The position numbers and the translations under genes were made by a program. The notes below the pieces were generated by a model. That model was not told where the DNA came from. It was given only the letters and a program-made list of their open reading frames with translations, and ran no database searches. This document shows positions 57,472-64,000 of a stretch of 64,000 nucleotides of DNA, one piece after another (the stretch's first letter is position 1; every line of letters starts with the position of its first letter). This DNA comes from Nordella sp. HKS 07 (GTDB taxonomy: Bacteria; Pseudomonadota; Alphaproteobacteria; Rhizobiales; Aestuariivirgaceae): contig NZ_CP049258.1 of the NCBI RefSeq assembly GCF_011046735.1, forward strand, positions 1,816,001-1,880,000. The letters are read 5' to 3'.

Positions 57472-58434
57472 TTACTTCGCCGCGACCGCGTTGAGGTCGT
57501 CGAGCATCAGGAGGTCGTCCGCCGTCGGGATCTTGGTGATCTCCTTCGGATTGGTCGTCTTCATGATTTCGCCGATCTCCTGGATCGTGGCCTGGAAGTC
57601 GCCCTTCAGGAACTCCATGTTCTCCGCGACATTGTAGAAGCGCACGCCTTTGAAGGCCGGCTCGAACTCCTCCATCGGGCTGCCGACCGCCTTGGCGATG
57701 ATCTCACCGCCCTCCTTCGGGTTGGCGCGGATGAAGTTGATCGCCTCGTCCCAGGCGCGGATCATGCCCTGCACGTCCTTCGAGTTTGCCTTGATCCAGG
57801 TCGAGTTGGCGGTCAGCATGTCGCTGATGAGGCCGGGCTTCTTCGCCGAGGTGAAGATGACCTTGTAGGACGCGTCCTGGGCGAGCGCCGTCGAGACATA
57901 GGGTTCATAGGTGACGGCGGCATCGACCCGGCCGGCGATCAGAGCGAGCCCCGCTTCGGAAGCGCCCATCGGCACATGCTCGATATCGGCGAGCGACATG
58001 CCGTTCTCCTTGAGCGCGTAGTTGATCAGGAGAGCGCTGGTGGTACCGGCCTCGAAAGCGACCTTCTTGCCTTTGAGCTCCGGCACGGTGGTGATCGCGG
58101 TGCCCGTGACGATGGCATCCGCCTCGAAGGACAGATCCATCACCAGGAAGCCCTTCTGGTCGACGCCCTGATTGAAATTGGTGATGAGGCCGTTGGTGGC
58201 GGCGGCGATGACATGGAGATTGCCGCTGGCGAGTGCCGCGGTCATGTCCTGGTCCCAGTTGAAGGTCGTGAGCTGCACTTCGACGCCATGCTTGGCGAAG
58301 AAGCCTTTCTGCTCGGCCACCCAGAGCGGGCCATAACCGAGCCAGGGCTGCAGCCCGATCTTGACCGGCTCGGCCACCGCCGTCGTGATCGACGCCGCCA
58401 AAAGCGCGACCGCCAGTCCTAGTTTCTTCAGCAT
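57472..58434 (-). CDS. Nitrate/sulfonate/taurine-type substrate-binding protein
   Basis: Binding protein of 320 aa with signal peptide MLKKLGLAVALLAASITTAVAE. VKIGLQPWLGYGPLWVAEQKGFFAKHGVEVQLTTF, LKGKKVAFEAGTTSALLINYAL and GRVDAAVTYEPYVS are standard for the SsuA/TauA/ThiY-like group. The ligand cannot be told; the operon context suggests an amide, formamide-like or sulphonated compound. GAGGAG ribosome binding site, 19 bp after the DMFase-like gene. Confidence 0.92.
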   Translation of the reverse strand: MLKKLGLAVALLAASITTAVAEPVKIGLQPWLGYGPLWVAEQKGFFAKHGVEVQLTTFNWDQDMTAALASGNLHVIAAATNGLITNFNQGVDQKGFLVMDLSFEADAIVTGTAITTVPELKGKKVAFEAGTTSALLINYALKENGMSLADIEHVPMGASEAGLALIAGRVDAAVTYEPYVSTALAQDASYKVIFTSAKKPGLISDMLTANSTWIKANSKDVQGMIRAWDEAINFIRANPKEGGEIIAKAVGSPMEEFEPAFKGVRFYNVAENMEFLKGDFQATIQEIGEIMKTTNPKEITKIPTADDLLMLDDLNAVAAK

Positions 58435-58453
58435 TCCGGGATCTCCTCTTTAG

Positions 58454-60337
58454 TTATTCCGGTTTTGGCTGCGAAAGGAATTGCAAGAGATTGAGCGTGA
58501 TGCGGCCGACATCGTTCATGCCGCCGGGTTCGGGCAAGGCGCCGCACCAGGCGACCGAGCTCGCCGAGAAGATGAGGCCACTTTTGGATAGAAAGCGCAG
58601 GGTCATTTCGGCGACGCGCCGTCCGCGCATCTCCGCCTCGCCGCCCTCATACCAGCGCGTCGGATCGTGGAAAAAGCTCTCCGGAAAGCCGTCGGCCCGC
58701 GCTACCACGATCGTCCCGGGCGCGGTGCCGAGATGCGGATCGGTGGCGTCGATTTCGTAGCCCGCGGCACCTCCGAGGACGATTCCTTCGTCGCCGAACG
58801 TGTCGTTCTCGACGCCCTCGAACAGCCATGCGCATTCATCGCTATGGCTCTCGGGCGTGCGCGTGAAAGGGCGCGCGCCGTCGAAGCCCATCAATGAGAT
58901 GGCCCCGCCGATGAGCGAGAATTCGCCGCGCCCGCGCGAGCGCAAGTAACCGCCGGGCTCGTTGGTCAGCGCCAGCGACTGCTCGGCGAGTTTTCCATCC
59001 CAGGTGCGACCCGCTTCCGTCGGACCGCGGCGCAGTTCGAGCAGATCATCGCGGAAAGCAACCGTGCCGGCGAAGCCGTTGCCGCCCAGATAGGCGAGCG
59101 ATCCGCCTTCGGCCGCGAAGCGCCGCAACGCCGATTCCATCCGGACCGAGATATATTCGGGATGGCTGCCGGTCACGACGGTGCGATAATTCCGCAGCGC
59201 CTCGATACCGTGGCGGTCGAGATCAAAATCGGTGATCAGGTCGAAGGCGATGCCATTGGCGTGGCAGAAGCGCAGGAGATGCAAATCGACAGGAAGATTG
59301 TGGGGCGCGCCGCACAGCGGATAGAGATAGTCGCTGCGCAGGGTGGCCTTTGGCTTGCGCCAGGAACAGATCGACACGCCGGAGCGGTCGCCGTGATAGT
59401 CGTAGAGCGACCTCAGATTGTTGGCGACGGCGAAAGCGTGGCCGCGATCGTCGCATTTCCATTCATAAAGATGCCGCGGCAGATATTCGTCCGCATAAGC
59501 GAGATAGGTGGCGGTCGGCACCAGGAAGACGATCGGCGCCTGCGGCGCGGATGAGGTGACGAAGAAGACGATCTCTTCGCTGCCGCCTTCATAGTCGACA
59601 TCAAAGGCATAAATACCAGGAGCGGCGTCCGCGGGCACTGAAAGGCGATAGGACGCGGGCCAGGCGAGCCGCGCCATATCGTCGTCATGGCAGTGAACGG
59701 CGTCGTAATGCGACGGCACCAGGCGCGGCTCGAAGCTCGACCCGTCCCAGCGCGGCGACGTGATGCAGAAGGCCGGCAAATTGACCGAGTCGAGCTTCAG
59801 CCCGTTCGTAGACAGGATCGGCCCGTCCGGTAGAAGTGTCGGAAAGATCCAGGCGACCGGCGGTTGAGGCGTCGCGAGCGTGAGCCGGGCGAATTTCGCG
59901 TTGAGCGTTCGGGCGTCGGCGGCGCCACTGCTGCCGAGGCGCAGATCACCGCTGGGTGCCCGCCAGGCGACATCGGCGACATGGTGATGATACGTGAAAG
60001 GCGCCAGAGGGTCATGGCCGCGGATGGAGAGCGAGAGTCCCTGGCCCTCCTGTCTCAGGACGACGCTCAGCCAGATTTGCGATGGTACCGGCACCGAATC
60101 GATCAGCGTGACGCCGTCCCGCACCAGCGAAACGACTTGATTCTCGAGGCCCAGATGGAAGGCATCACACGCCGCGATGGTGCGCGGACCTTCGTTACGG
60201 GTCAGAAAGAGTTCGAAGTCGAGACCGGTGATGGTGCCGGCCTGGCCGATCTCGGCGGCCGCGATATGCAGATAAGATCCCTGCTCGAAGGCCTGCTGCC
60301 GAGGCGATTCCCCAATGGGTTCAACGGCCCAATCCAT
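58454..60337 (-). CDS. N,N-dimethylformamidase large-subunit-like protein (frameshifted 5' end)
   Basis: Protein of 627 aa from ATG 60337. The first 150 residues look like a LamG/concanavalin-type beta domain; the rest resembles the catalytic C-terminal region of dimethylformamidase large subunits: YHGDRSGVSICSWRKPKATLRSDYLYP, FDLITDFDLDRHGIEALRNYRTVVTGSHPEYISVRMESAL and GGSLAYLGGNGFAG. DMFase hydrolyses N,N-dimethylformamide with an iron held by two Tyr and one carboxylate; candidate residues are present but not mapped. The true N-terminus appears to lie in another frame up to 60492. No small subunit gene is seen. First gene of the operon. Confidence 0.8.
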   Translation of the reverse strand: MDWAVEPIGESPRQQAFEQGSYLHIAAAEIGQAGTITGLDFELFLTRNEGPRTIAACDAFHLGLENQVVSLVRDGVTLIDSVPVPSQIWLSVVLRQEGQGLSLSIRGHDPLAPFTYHHHVADVAWRAPSGDLRLGSSGAADARTLNAKFARLTLATPQPPVAWIFPTLLPDGPILSTNGLKLDSVNLPAFCITSPRWDGSSFEPRLVPSHYDAVHCHDDDMARLAWPASYRLSVPADAAPGIYAFDVDYEGGSEEIVFFVTSSAPQAPIVFLVPTATYLAYADEYLPRHLYEWKCDDRGHAFAVANNLRSLYDYHGDRSGVSICSWRKPKATLRSDYLYPLCGAPHNLPVDLHLLRFCHANGIAFDLITDFDLDRHGIEALRNYRTVVTGSHPEYISVRMESALRRFAAEGGSLAYLGGNGFAGTVAFRDDLLELRRGPTEAGRTWDGKLAEQSLALTNEPGGYLRSRGRGEFSLIGGAISLMGFDGARPFTRTPESHSDECAWLFEGVENDTFGDEGIVLGGAAGYEIDATDPHLGTAPGTIVVARADGFPESFFHDPTRWYEGGEAEMRGRRVAEMTLRFLSKSGLIFSASSVAWCGALPEPGGMNDVGRITLNLLQFLSQPKPE

Positions 60338-60385
60338 TCGTTCCGGAAGCGGAATATCGAGCCGGCGGACGGCGACATGCGCGAC

Positions 60386-60492
60386 CGGCGGCCGCAGGAG
60401 AGATGCAGCTCCACCGTCTCGGTCGCCCGGGCGCTCCAGGGCGTCGTATAGCCGACCACCGCCATCGCGCCGTGGTCCACGTCACGCTTCAT
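60386..60492 (-). pseudogene. N-terminal fragment of the DMFase-like gene, separated by one base
   Basis: ATG 60492 opens MKRDVDHGAMAVVGYTTPWS then ARATETVELHLSCGR. The VVGYT plus ETVELHLSC pattern is the usual start of DMFase-like proteins. The following frame supplies PVAHVAVRRLDIPLPERM leading into the main ORF, so a single base appears lost in the GC run around 60386-60394. A sequencing error would explain it equally well. GAGGACAGGAC precedes the ATG. Confidence 0.65.
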
Positions 60493-60556
60493 GTCCTGTC
60501 CTCGATTTCAGGCGGGACGCAGAGGTCTCCCGGGCTGACGGTTGGCCGTCATTTCC

Positions 60557-60627
60557 TATACCCCTCTGCATCGCCAAATTACCTTACATTTGGCAAAAAT
60601 GAGGGGTATATACCCCCATCGGGGTAT
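60557..60627. promoter_or_regulatory. Nested palindromes and GGGGTATA boxes between DMFase-like and luxR genes
   Basis: TATACCCCTC (60557-60566) pairs with GAGGGGTATA (60601-60610), and inside them GCCAAAT (60573-60579) pairs with ATTTGGC (60588-60594). Both share the dyad axis at 60583.5. The right arm is also part of a second perfect dyad GGGGTATATACCCC (60603-60616), with another GGGGTAT at 60621. Likely binding region for the adjacent LuxR-family protein. Confidence 0.65.
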
Positions 60628-60644
60628 GAGCACCGCACAATCCT

Positions 60645-61457
60645 ATGCAGTCTGATCTTGACAGCCTGAGCGTGGCGATCGGCGCCATCGGCAAGGCTGA
60701 TTTCTATCGCGTCGTGGCGCATTTCCTGCGCCGCTGCATCGTCTATGACAATGTGATCGTGATCGTCTTCCAGGGCACCGCCACGCCGGCCGTGCTCTAT
60801 AAGGAGATCCACGGGCCTGACGTGTTCAGCTATCTCGATGAGCAATATCTGCCCGGCGCCTATCTCCTCGACCCGATCTATCACTTCCATCTCAACCGCG
60901 GCGTGCCGGGCCTCTACAGGCTCCTTGATGTGGCGCCCGACCAGTTCCGCCGCAGCCGCTATTACAAATGGTATTATGGCAAGATCGGCATCACTGACGA
61001 GATCTCGGTGATCCTGCCCATCGGCGACAATGCGACCCTCACCATCTCGATGGGCAAGGACATTTCGTCCGATCAGCTCTTCACCCCCAAGGCCGAGGAG
61101 AATCTGCGCCGCTATGAGAGCGTCATCATGGCGCTACTGAAAGCGCATTGGGGTGCGGAGGAAAAGCTGCCTTCGGTGAAAGCGGAGGCGCGCTCGATCA
61201 CCGACAGCCTGATCGCCGCGATGCGCTCGCTGCACAACGTGACCTTGAGCCGAAGGCAGGCGGAAGTGGCGCTCCTCATTCTGCAGGGCCACTCCTCGCC
61301 CTCGATCGGCCTGCATCTCGATGTCAGCCCGCAGACCGTGAAAGTCTTCCGCAAGCAGCTCTATGGCAAATGCAATCTGTCATCGCAGGCCGAGCTCTTC
61401 GCCTTGATGATGCCGCTGCTCGAATATGCCCAGAGGACCGCCGCGGCCGCGCGATGA
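60645..61457 (+). CDS. LuxR-family transcriptional regulator
   Basis: Regulator of 270 aa. The C-terminal HTH is VTLSRRQAEVALLILQGHSSPSIGLHLDVSPQTVKVFRKQLYGKCNLSSQAELFALM (about 198-255). The N-terminal half (FYRVVAHFLRRCIVYDNVIVIVFQG, YLPGAYLLDPIYH) is a sensor domain resembling GAF or autoinducer-binding folds but I cannot assign a ligand. No luxI-like gene is nearby. Divergent from the DMFase-like operon across 152 bp rich in dyads, so it is the likely activator. No clear ribosome binding site. Confidence 0.87.
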   Translation: MQSDLDSLSVAIGAIGKADFYRVVAHFLRRCIVYDNVIVIVFQGTATPAVLYKEIHGPDVFSYLDEQYLPGAYLLDPIYHFHLNRGVPGLYRLLDVAPDQFRRSRYYKWYYGKIGITDEISVILPIGDNATLTISMGKDISSDQLFTPKAEENLRRYESVIMALLKAHWGAEEKLPSVKAEARSITDSLIAAMRSLHNVTLSRRQAEVALLILQGHSSPSIGLHLDVSPQTVKVFRKQLYGKCNLSSQAELFALMMPLLEYAQRTAAAAR

Positions 61458-61469
61458 TCGTCCGATGCT

Positions 61470-62702
61470 TTACTTGAAGCGCAGCCAGGTACCGAGAAAG
61501 ATCTCGAGACTGTTGTCCTCGATCGGCGTCACGGTATCGTCGTCTTCGGTAAAGGCGTCATTGAAATCGATATAGGTGGCGCCGGCGCCGACGGTCAGCT
61601 GGCTGACCGGATCCCAATAGACGCCGCCGCCATAACCGAGCGCCTTGCCGGCCACATCGTAGTCTTCGTAGCCGACGCCGAGTTCGATGCGGGTGTGTTC
61701 GGTGAGATTGGCGAGAATGCCGATGCTGCCGTCCCAGAAATCCTCATCGGGGGTGATCGGCGACAGATTGGCGGAATAGATCGACGTGCCTTCGCCGATG
61801 ACGGCGGCGGCGATGAGATCGAAATTCTTGGCGATGCCGAGCTTGAAGCCACCACCGATCGACCAGTCGTCCTCGTCGCCCACAGTATCCTGCTGCCACA
61901 GGCCGACGATCTGGCCGGTGAACGGATCGGACGTATATGTCGCATAGGCGATCACGGAAGGAACGTCGCTGCGCTCATCGACCTGGTCGAAATCGGGATC
62001 CTCAAGCGCCACGGCGAAGGAGAATGTTTCGTCGGAATAAGTGACCCGCATCTGCTCATTGTAGATATAGGACGGACCGAAGGTGCGCGTCGGCGCCGTG
62101 GCGGCATAATAATCCCAGCTATACAGGAGCGTGGCGGTGGTGTCCTCAAAGCCGGCGAGGAGCCGCCAGTTGGGCGCGAAATCCCACCAGCCATACGCCT
62201 TGTTCATGTGGGCGTCCTCGGAGTAATCCGAAAAATCGCCGCCGCCATTGGCCTGCAAACGAACATAGCCGCCAACCTCGCCGACCGCGGTCTGGGCCTT
62301 GCCCATGATCACGAGACGGCCGCGATTGATGACATCGGCATTGGCGCCGCTGTCGAAGTCCGTATACATCACGGCGGTACGGATCTCGCCCGATATTGAG
62401 ACTTCCGCCACGGGCGCAACATCGGCTGTCGGCAGTACCGAAATCGTGAAGCCCGAATCCTCGGGCACCGTGTCGTCCCGACTCTGGGGCGTGAAGTATC
62501 TAAAATCGGCCTGGCCGTCGCGGATCGTCAGCAGACTGTAGCCTGACGGCAGCGCCGCTTTGGGCTGCGCCTCGAGCTGTGAGACCCGGTTCTGCAGAGC
62601 TTCGAGCTCGACTTTGAGCGCCGAGAGATCATCTGCTTTTGCGACGGTTGCATTGAGAGCAACAGCACTGCCGGCCAGCAGAATGGAGGTCATGCTCCTC
62701 AT
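61470..62702 (-). CDS. Outer-membrane porin (rhizobial type)
   Basis: Beta-barrel protein of about 410 aa with signal peptide ending ATVAKA. A short coiled coil follows (DDLSALKVELEALQNRVSQLEAQ), then LPSGYSLLTIRDG and alternating amphipathic strands (ISGEIRTAVMYTDFDSGAN, GEVGGYVRLQANGGG), ending in LEIFLGTWLRFK with terminal aromatic-hydrophobic residues. It resembles Porin_2-type proteins of Hyphomicrobiales. GGGGAGGA ribosome binding site at ATG 62702. The 245 bp upstream contain no gene. Confidence 0.85.
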   Translation of the reverse strand: MRSMTSILLAGSAVALNATVAKADDLSALKVELEALQNRVSQLEAQPKAALPSGYSLLTIRDGQADFRYFTPQSRDDTVPEDSGFTISVLPTADVAPVAEVSISGEIRTAVMYTDFDSGANADVINRGRLVIMGKAQTAVGEVGGYVRLQANGGGDFSDYSEDAHMNKAYGWWDFAPNWRLLAGFEDTTATLLYSWDYYAATAPTRTFGPSYIYNEQMRVTYSDETFSFAVALEDPDFDQVDERSDVPSVIAYATYTSDPFTGQIVGLWQQDTVGDEDDWSIGGGFKLGIAKNFDLIAAAVIGEGTSIYSANLSPITPDEDFWDGSIGILANLTEHTRIELGVGYEDYDVAGKALGYGGGVYWDPVSQLTVGAGATYIDFNDAFTEDDDTVTPIEDNSLEIFLGTWLRFK

Positions 62703-62947
62703 CGTGTCCTCCCCGAGGCGGCGGCCGCACGCGGCACCGCTTTGAATCACGATGGCGAGATCATGATCCGCTGTGCGGTGCAATACAATCAGACGACACA
62801 ACGGAAGGGTGCAAATTATATCGAATGTGTTATTTCGGTTACACTTCGCCCAGCCCGACGTTAATCCTTTGTTAGGCCCCATGATCCGGGGCGCACGGTG
62901 ACGTCGCGCCCGGAAGGCTCATTACGCAAGCGTCAATGGTGAGGTCG

Positions 62948-64000
62948 TCAACCTTGCGTCGTGCGGGATATCGTCTCTTTCATGCGCGCATCGAGCACGT
63001 CCCAATTCGGCCCGAAGATGGTCCAGCCCTCGAGACTGAAGAGCTTGAACATGCGGTTCATGTCGTCATTCGACTTCGGATAGTTCGGCCAATGCGCCGG
63101 CACTTCCAAATCCGAGCGTGCCATGAAGTCGGTCGCCACATTGAGGAAGCTCTGCTGCGTCTCCTTCTCGAGCAGATAGTTCATGAACAGATCGGCGAGC
63201 TCGCCATGTTTCGTGCCGCGCACCTTCATGAACCAGTTGGTGTAGGAGGCCGTACCCTCAGTGGGGATGGCAGCCTCAAACTCGCTGCCATGATCCTTCA
63301 TAAAGCCATAGGCGTCGGACGAATACATCATCGCCACCTGCGCCTCGTCCTGCAGCATGAGATTGGAGAGCTCGGCGCCATCCTTGTACCATTTCGCCAT
63401 CTTGAGCTTCTCGAGCTCGAGGAAGAGCGGCTCCATGTCGGCGGGCTTCTGGAACACTTCATCGATGCCCGGCATCTTGTCGGAAAGAATGGCCGGGATG
63501 CACAGGTCCCAGTAGAAGGCGGCGGCGTCCATCGTAGTCTTGCCGCGCAGTTTCTCGTCCCAGAAATTCTTCCAGCTGTCGGGCTTGAAGCCGGTGCTCT
63601 TGGCGGTCAGCATCCATAGCGAGCCGCCACCGAAAGGAATGCCGTATTTCCTTGCATCGCCGCGCAGATCGTCGAACCACGGGAAGACGGCGTCGAGACC
63701 CTTGATCTTGCTGCGGTCGGTCTCGAGGAAGAGCTTCTCGGCGAGCCCCGCCGCGGTCGTATATTCGTCCGCGATGGTGAGGTCGAAGGGCGGGTTGTCG
63801 GCGGGCGCGGCGACGATCTGCGCCACCATCTGGTCCCAGCCGCCGACCGTCTCGGCCTTGGTGCCGTATTTCTCATTGAAGGGCTTGATCACCGCCTCGC
63901 GGAAATTGAGCTCGTGATTGCCCGACCAGGAGACGACGATCAGGCTCTCATCCTTGAAGGCGTCCTGTGCCGAGGCGACCGGCGCGCGCCCGATGATGGC
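62948..64000 (-). CDS. PotD-like ABC substrate-binding protein, 5' end outside window
   Basis: Extracellular solute-binding protein, 350 residues visible; the frame is open at the right edge. The visible start includes PVASAQ, likely the signal cleavage region, then DAFKDESLIVVSWSGNHELNFREAVIKPFNEKYG. IPFGGGSLWMLTAKSTGFKPDSWKNFWDEKLRGKT and AQVAMMYSSDAYGFMKDHG are typical of spermidine/putrescine-type and related binding proteins. Ends with ISRTTQG. Ligand unknown; partner genes would lie to the right or elsewhere. Confidence 0.88.
   Translation of the reverse strand, partial: AIIGRAPVASAQDAFKDESLIVVSWSGNHELNFREAVIKPFNEKYGTKAETVGGWDQMVAQIVAAPADNPPFDLTIADEYTTAAGLAEKLFLETDRSKIKGLDAVFPWFDDLRGDARKYGIPFGGGSLWMLTAKSTGFKPDSWKNFWDEKLRGKTTMDAAAFYWDLCIPAILSDKMPGIDEVFQKPADMEPLFLELEKLKMAKWYKDGAELSNLMLQDEAQVAMMYSSDAYGFMKDHGSEFEAAIPTEGTASYTNWFMKVRGTKHGELADLFMNYLLEKETQQSFLNVATDFMARSDLEVPAHWPNYPKSNDDMNRMFKLFSLEGWTIFGPNWDVLDARMKETISRTTQG

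Noticed and set aside
60645-61457. Quorum-sensing receptor
   Set aside because: Only the HTH is clear; the N-terminal domain lacks recognisable acyl-homoserine-lactone residues, and no luxI-type gene is present.

Overview
This is a GC-rich chromosomal window that looks alphaproteobacterial, most likely Hyphomicrobiales (Rhizobiales). The evidence is the fixNOQP/fixIS-type cbb3 oxidase genes behind a FixK/FNR-type box, Pho boxes of CTGTCAC heptamers, RIME-like palindromes with the GAAAACCGG core, an invasion-associated-locus-B protein, a rhizobial-type porin and many ABC importers. No rRNA, tRNA or CRISPR array was seen. Function calls rest on motifs and context read by eye.

Layout. 1-4464: a polyamine-type ABC importer (the ATPase runs off the left edge) with a divergent TetR regulator. 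4468-13835: a low-oxygen/nitrogen-oxide module of nnrS, pseudoazurin, an NnrR-like Crp/Fnr regulator and ccoNOQP-orf61-DUF2189-ccoIS, with FNR-type boxes at 6220 and 13822. 14070-18440: an HlyD / tandem ABC-2 permease / HlyD exporter without its own ATPase. 18484-31144: a C-P lyase phosphonate cluster, phnGHIJKL then phnCDE-DUF1045-phnM-phnN-hexapeptide transferase. The two halves each have a Pho box and are separated by an IS5-type element that landed in the loop of a REP palindrome.

31335-36385: a carbohydrate importer with an SDR and a mutarotase-like protein, behind a promoter that overlaps a palindrome. 36462-40675: a lipid kinase, an MltB-type transglycosylase, an IclR regulator and a quinone oxidoreductase-like MDR. 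40809-49573: a long leftward cluster with a CUT2-type sugar importer, a D-threonine-aldolase/D-serine-dehydratase-like enzyme, an SDR and an amino-acid-type importer, with a divergent GntR regulator and AT-rich operators. 49563-54302: an M20 amidohydrolase, a small YxYxxD-repeat protein, a GMC oxidoreductase, a DUF488 protein and an IalB-like protein.

54423-61457: the most novel-looking module. A tight operon encodes an N,N-dimethylformamidase large-subunit-like protein (with an apparent N-terminal frameshift), a taurine/nitrate-type importer (SBP, permease, ATPase) and a HisD-family dehydrogenase whose zinc and substrate positions differ from true HisD. A LuxR-family gene is divergent, and two inverted repeats sharing one dyad axis lie between them. 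I infer uptake and hydrolysis of an unidentified amide or similar compound followed by oxidation of the product. 61470-64000: a porin and a second PotD-like binding protein cut by the right edge.

A recurring theme is palindromic repeats (REP- or RIME-like, or simple hairpins) at binding-protein/permease junctions: phnD-phnE, 33593, 42150, 46072 and 57437. They probably set different expression levels within each operon.
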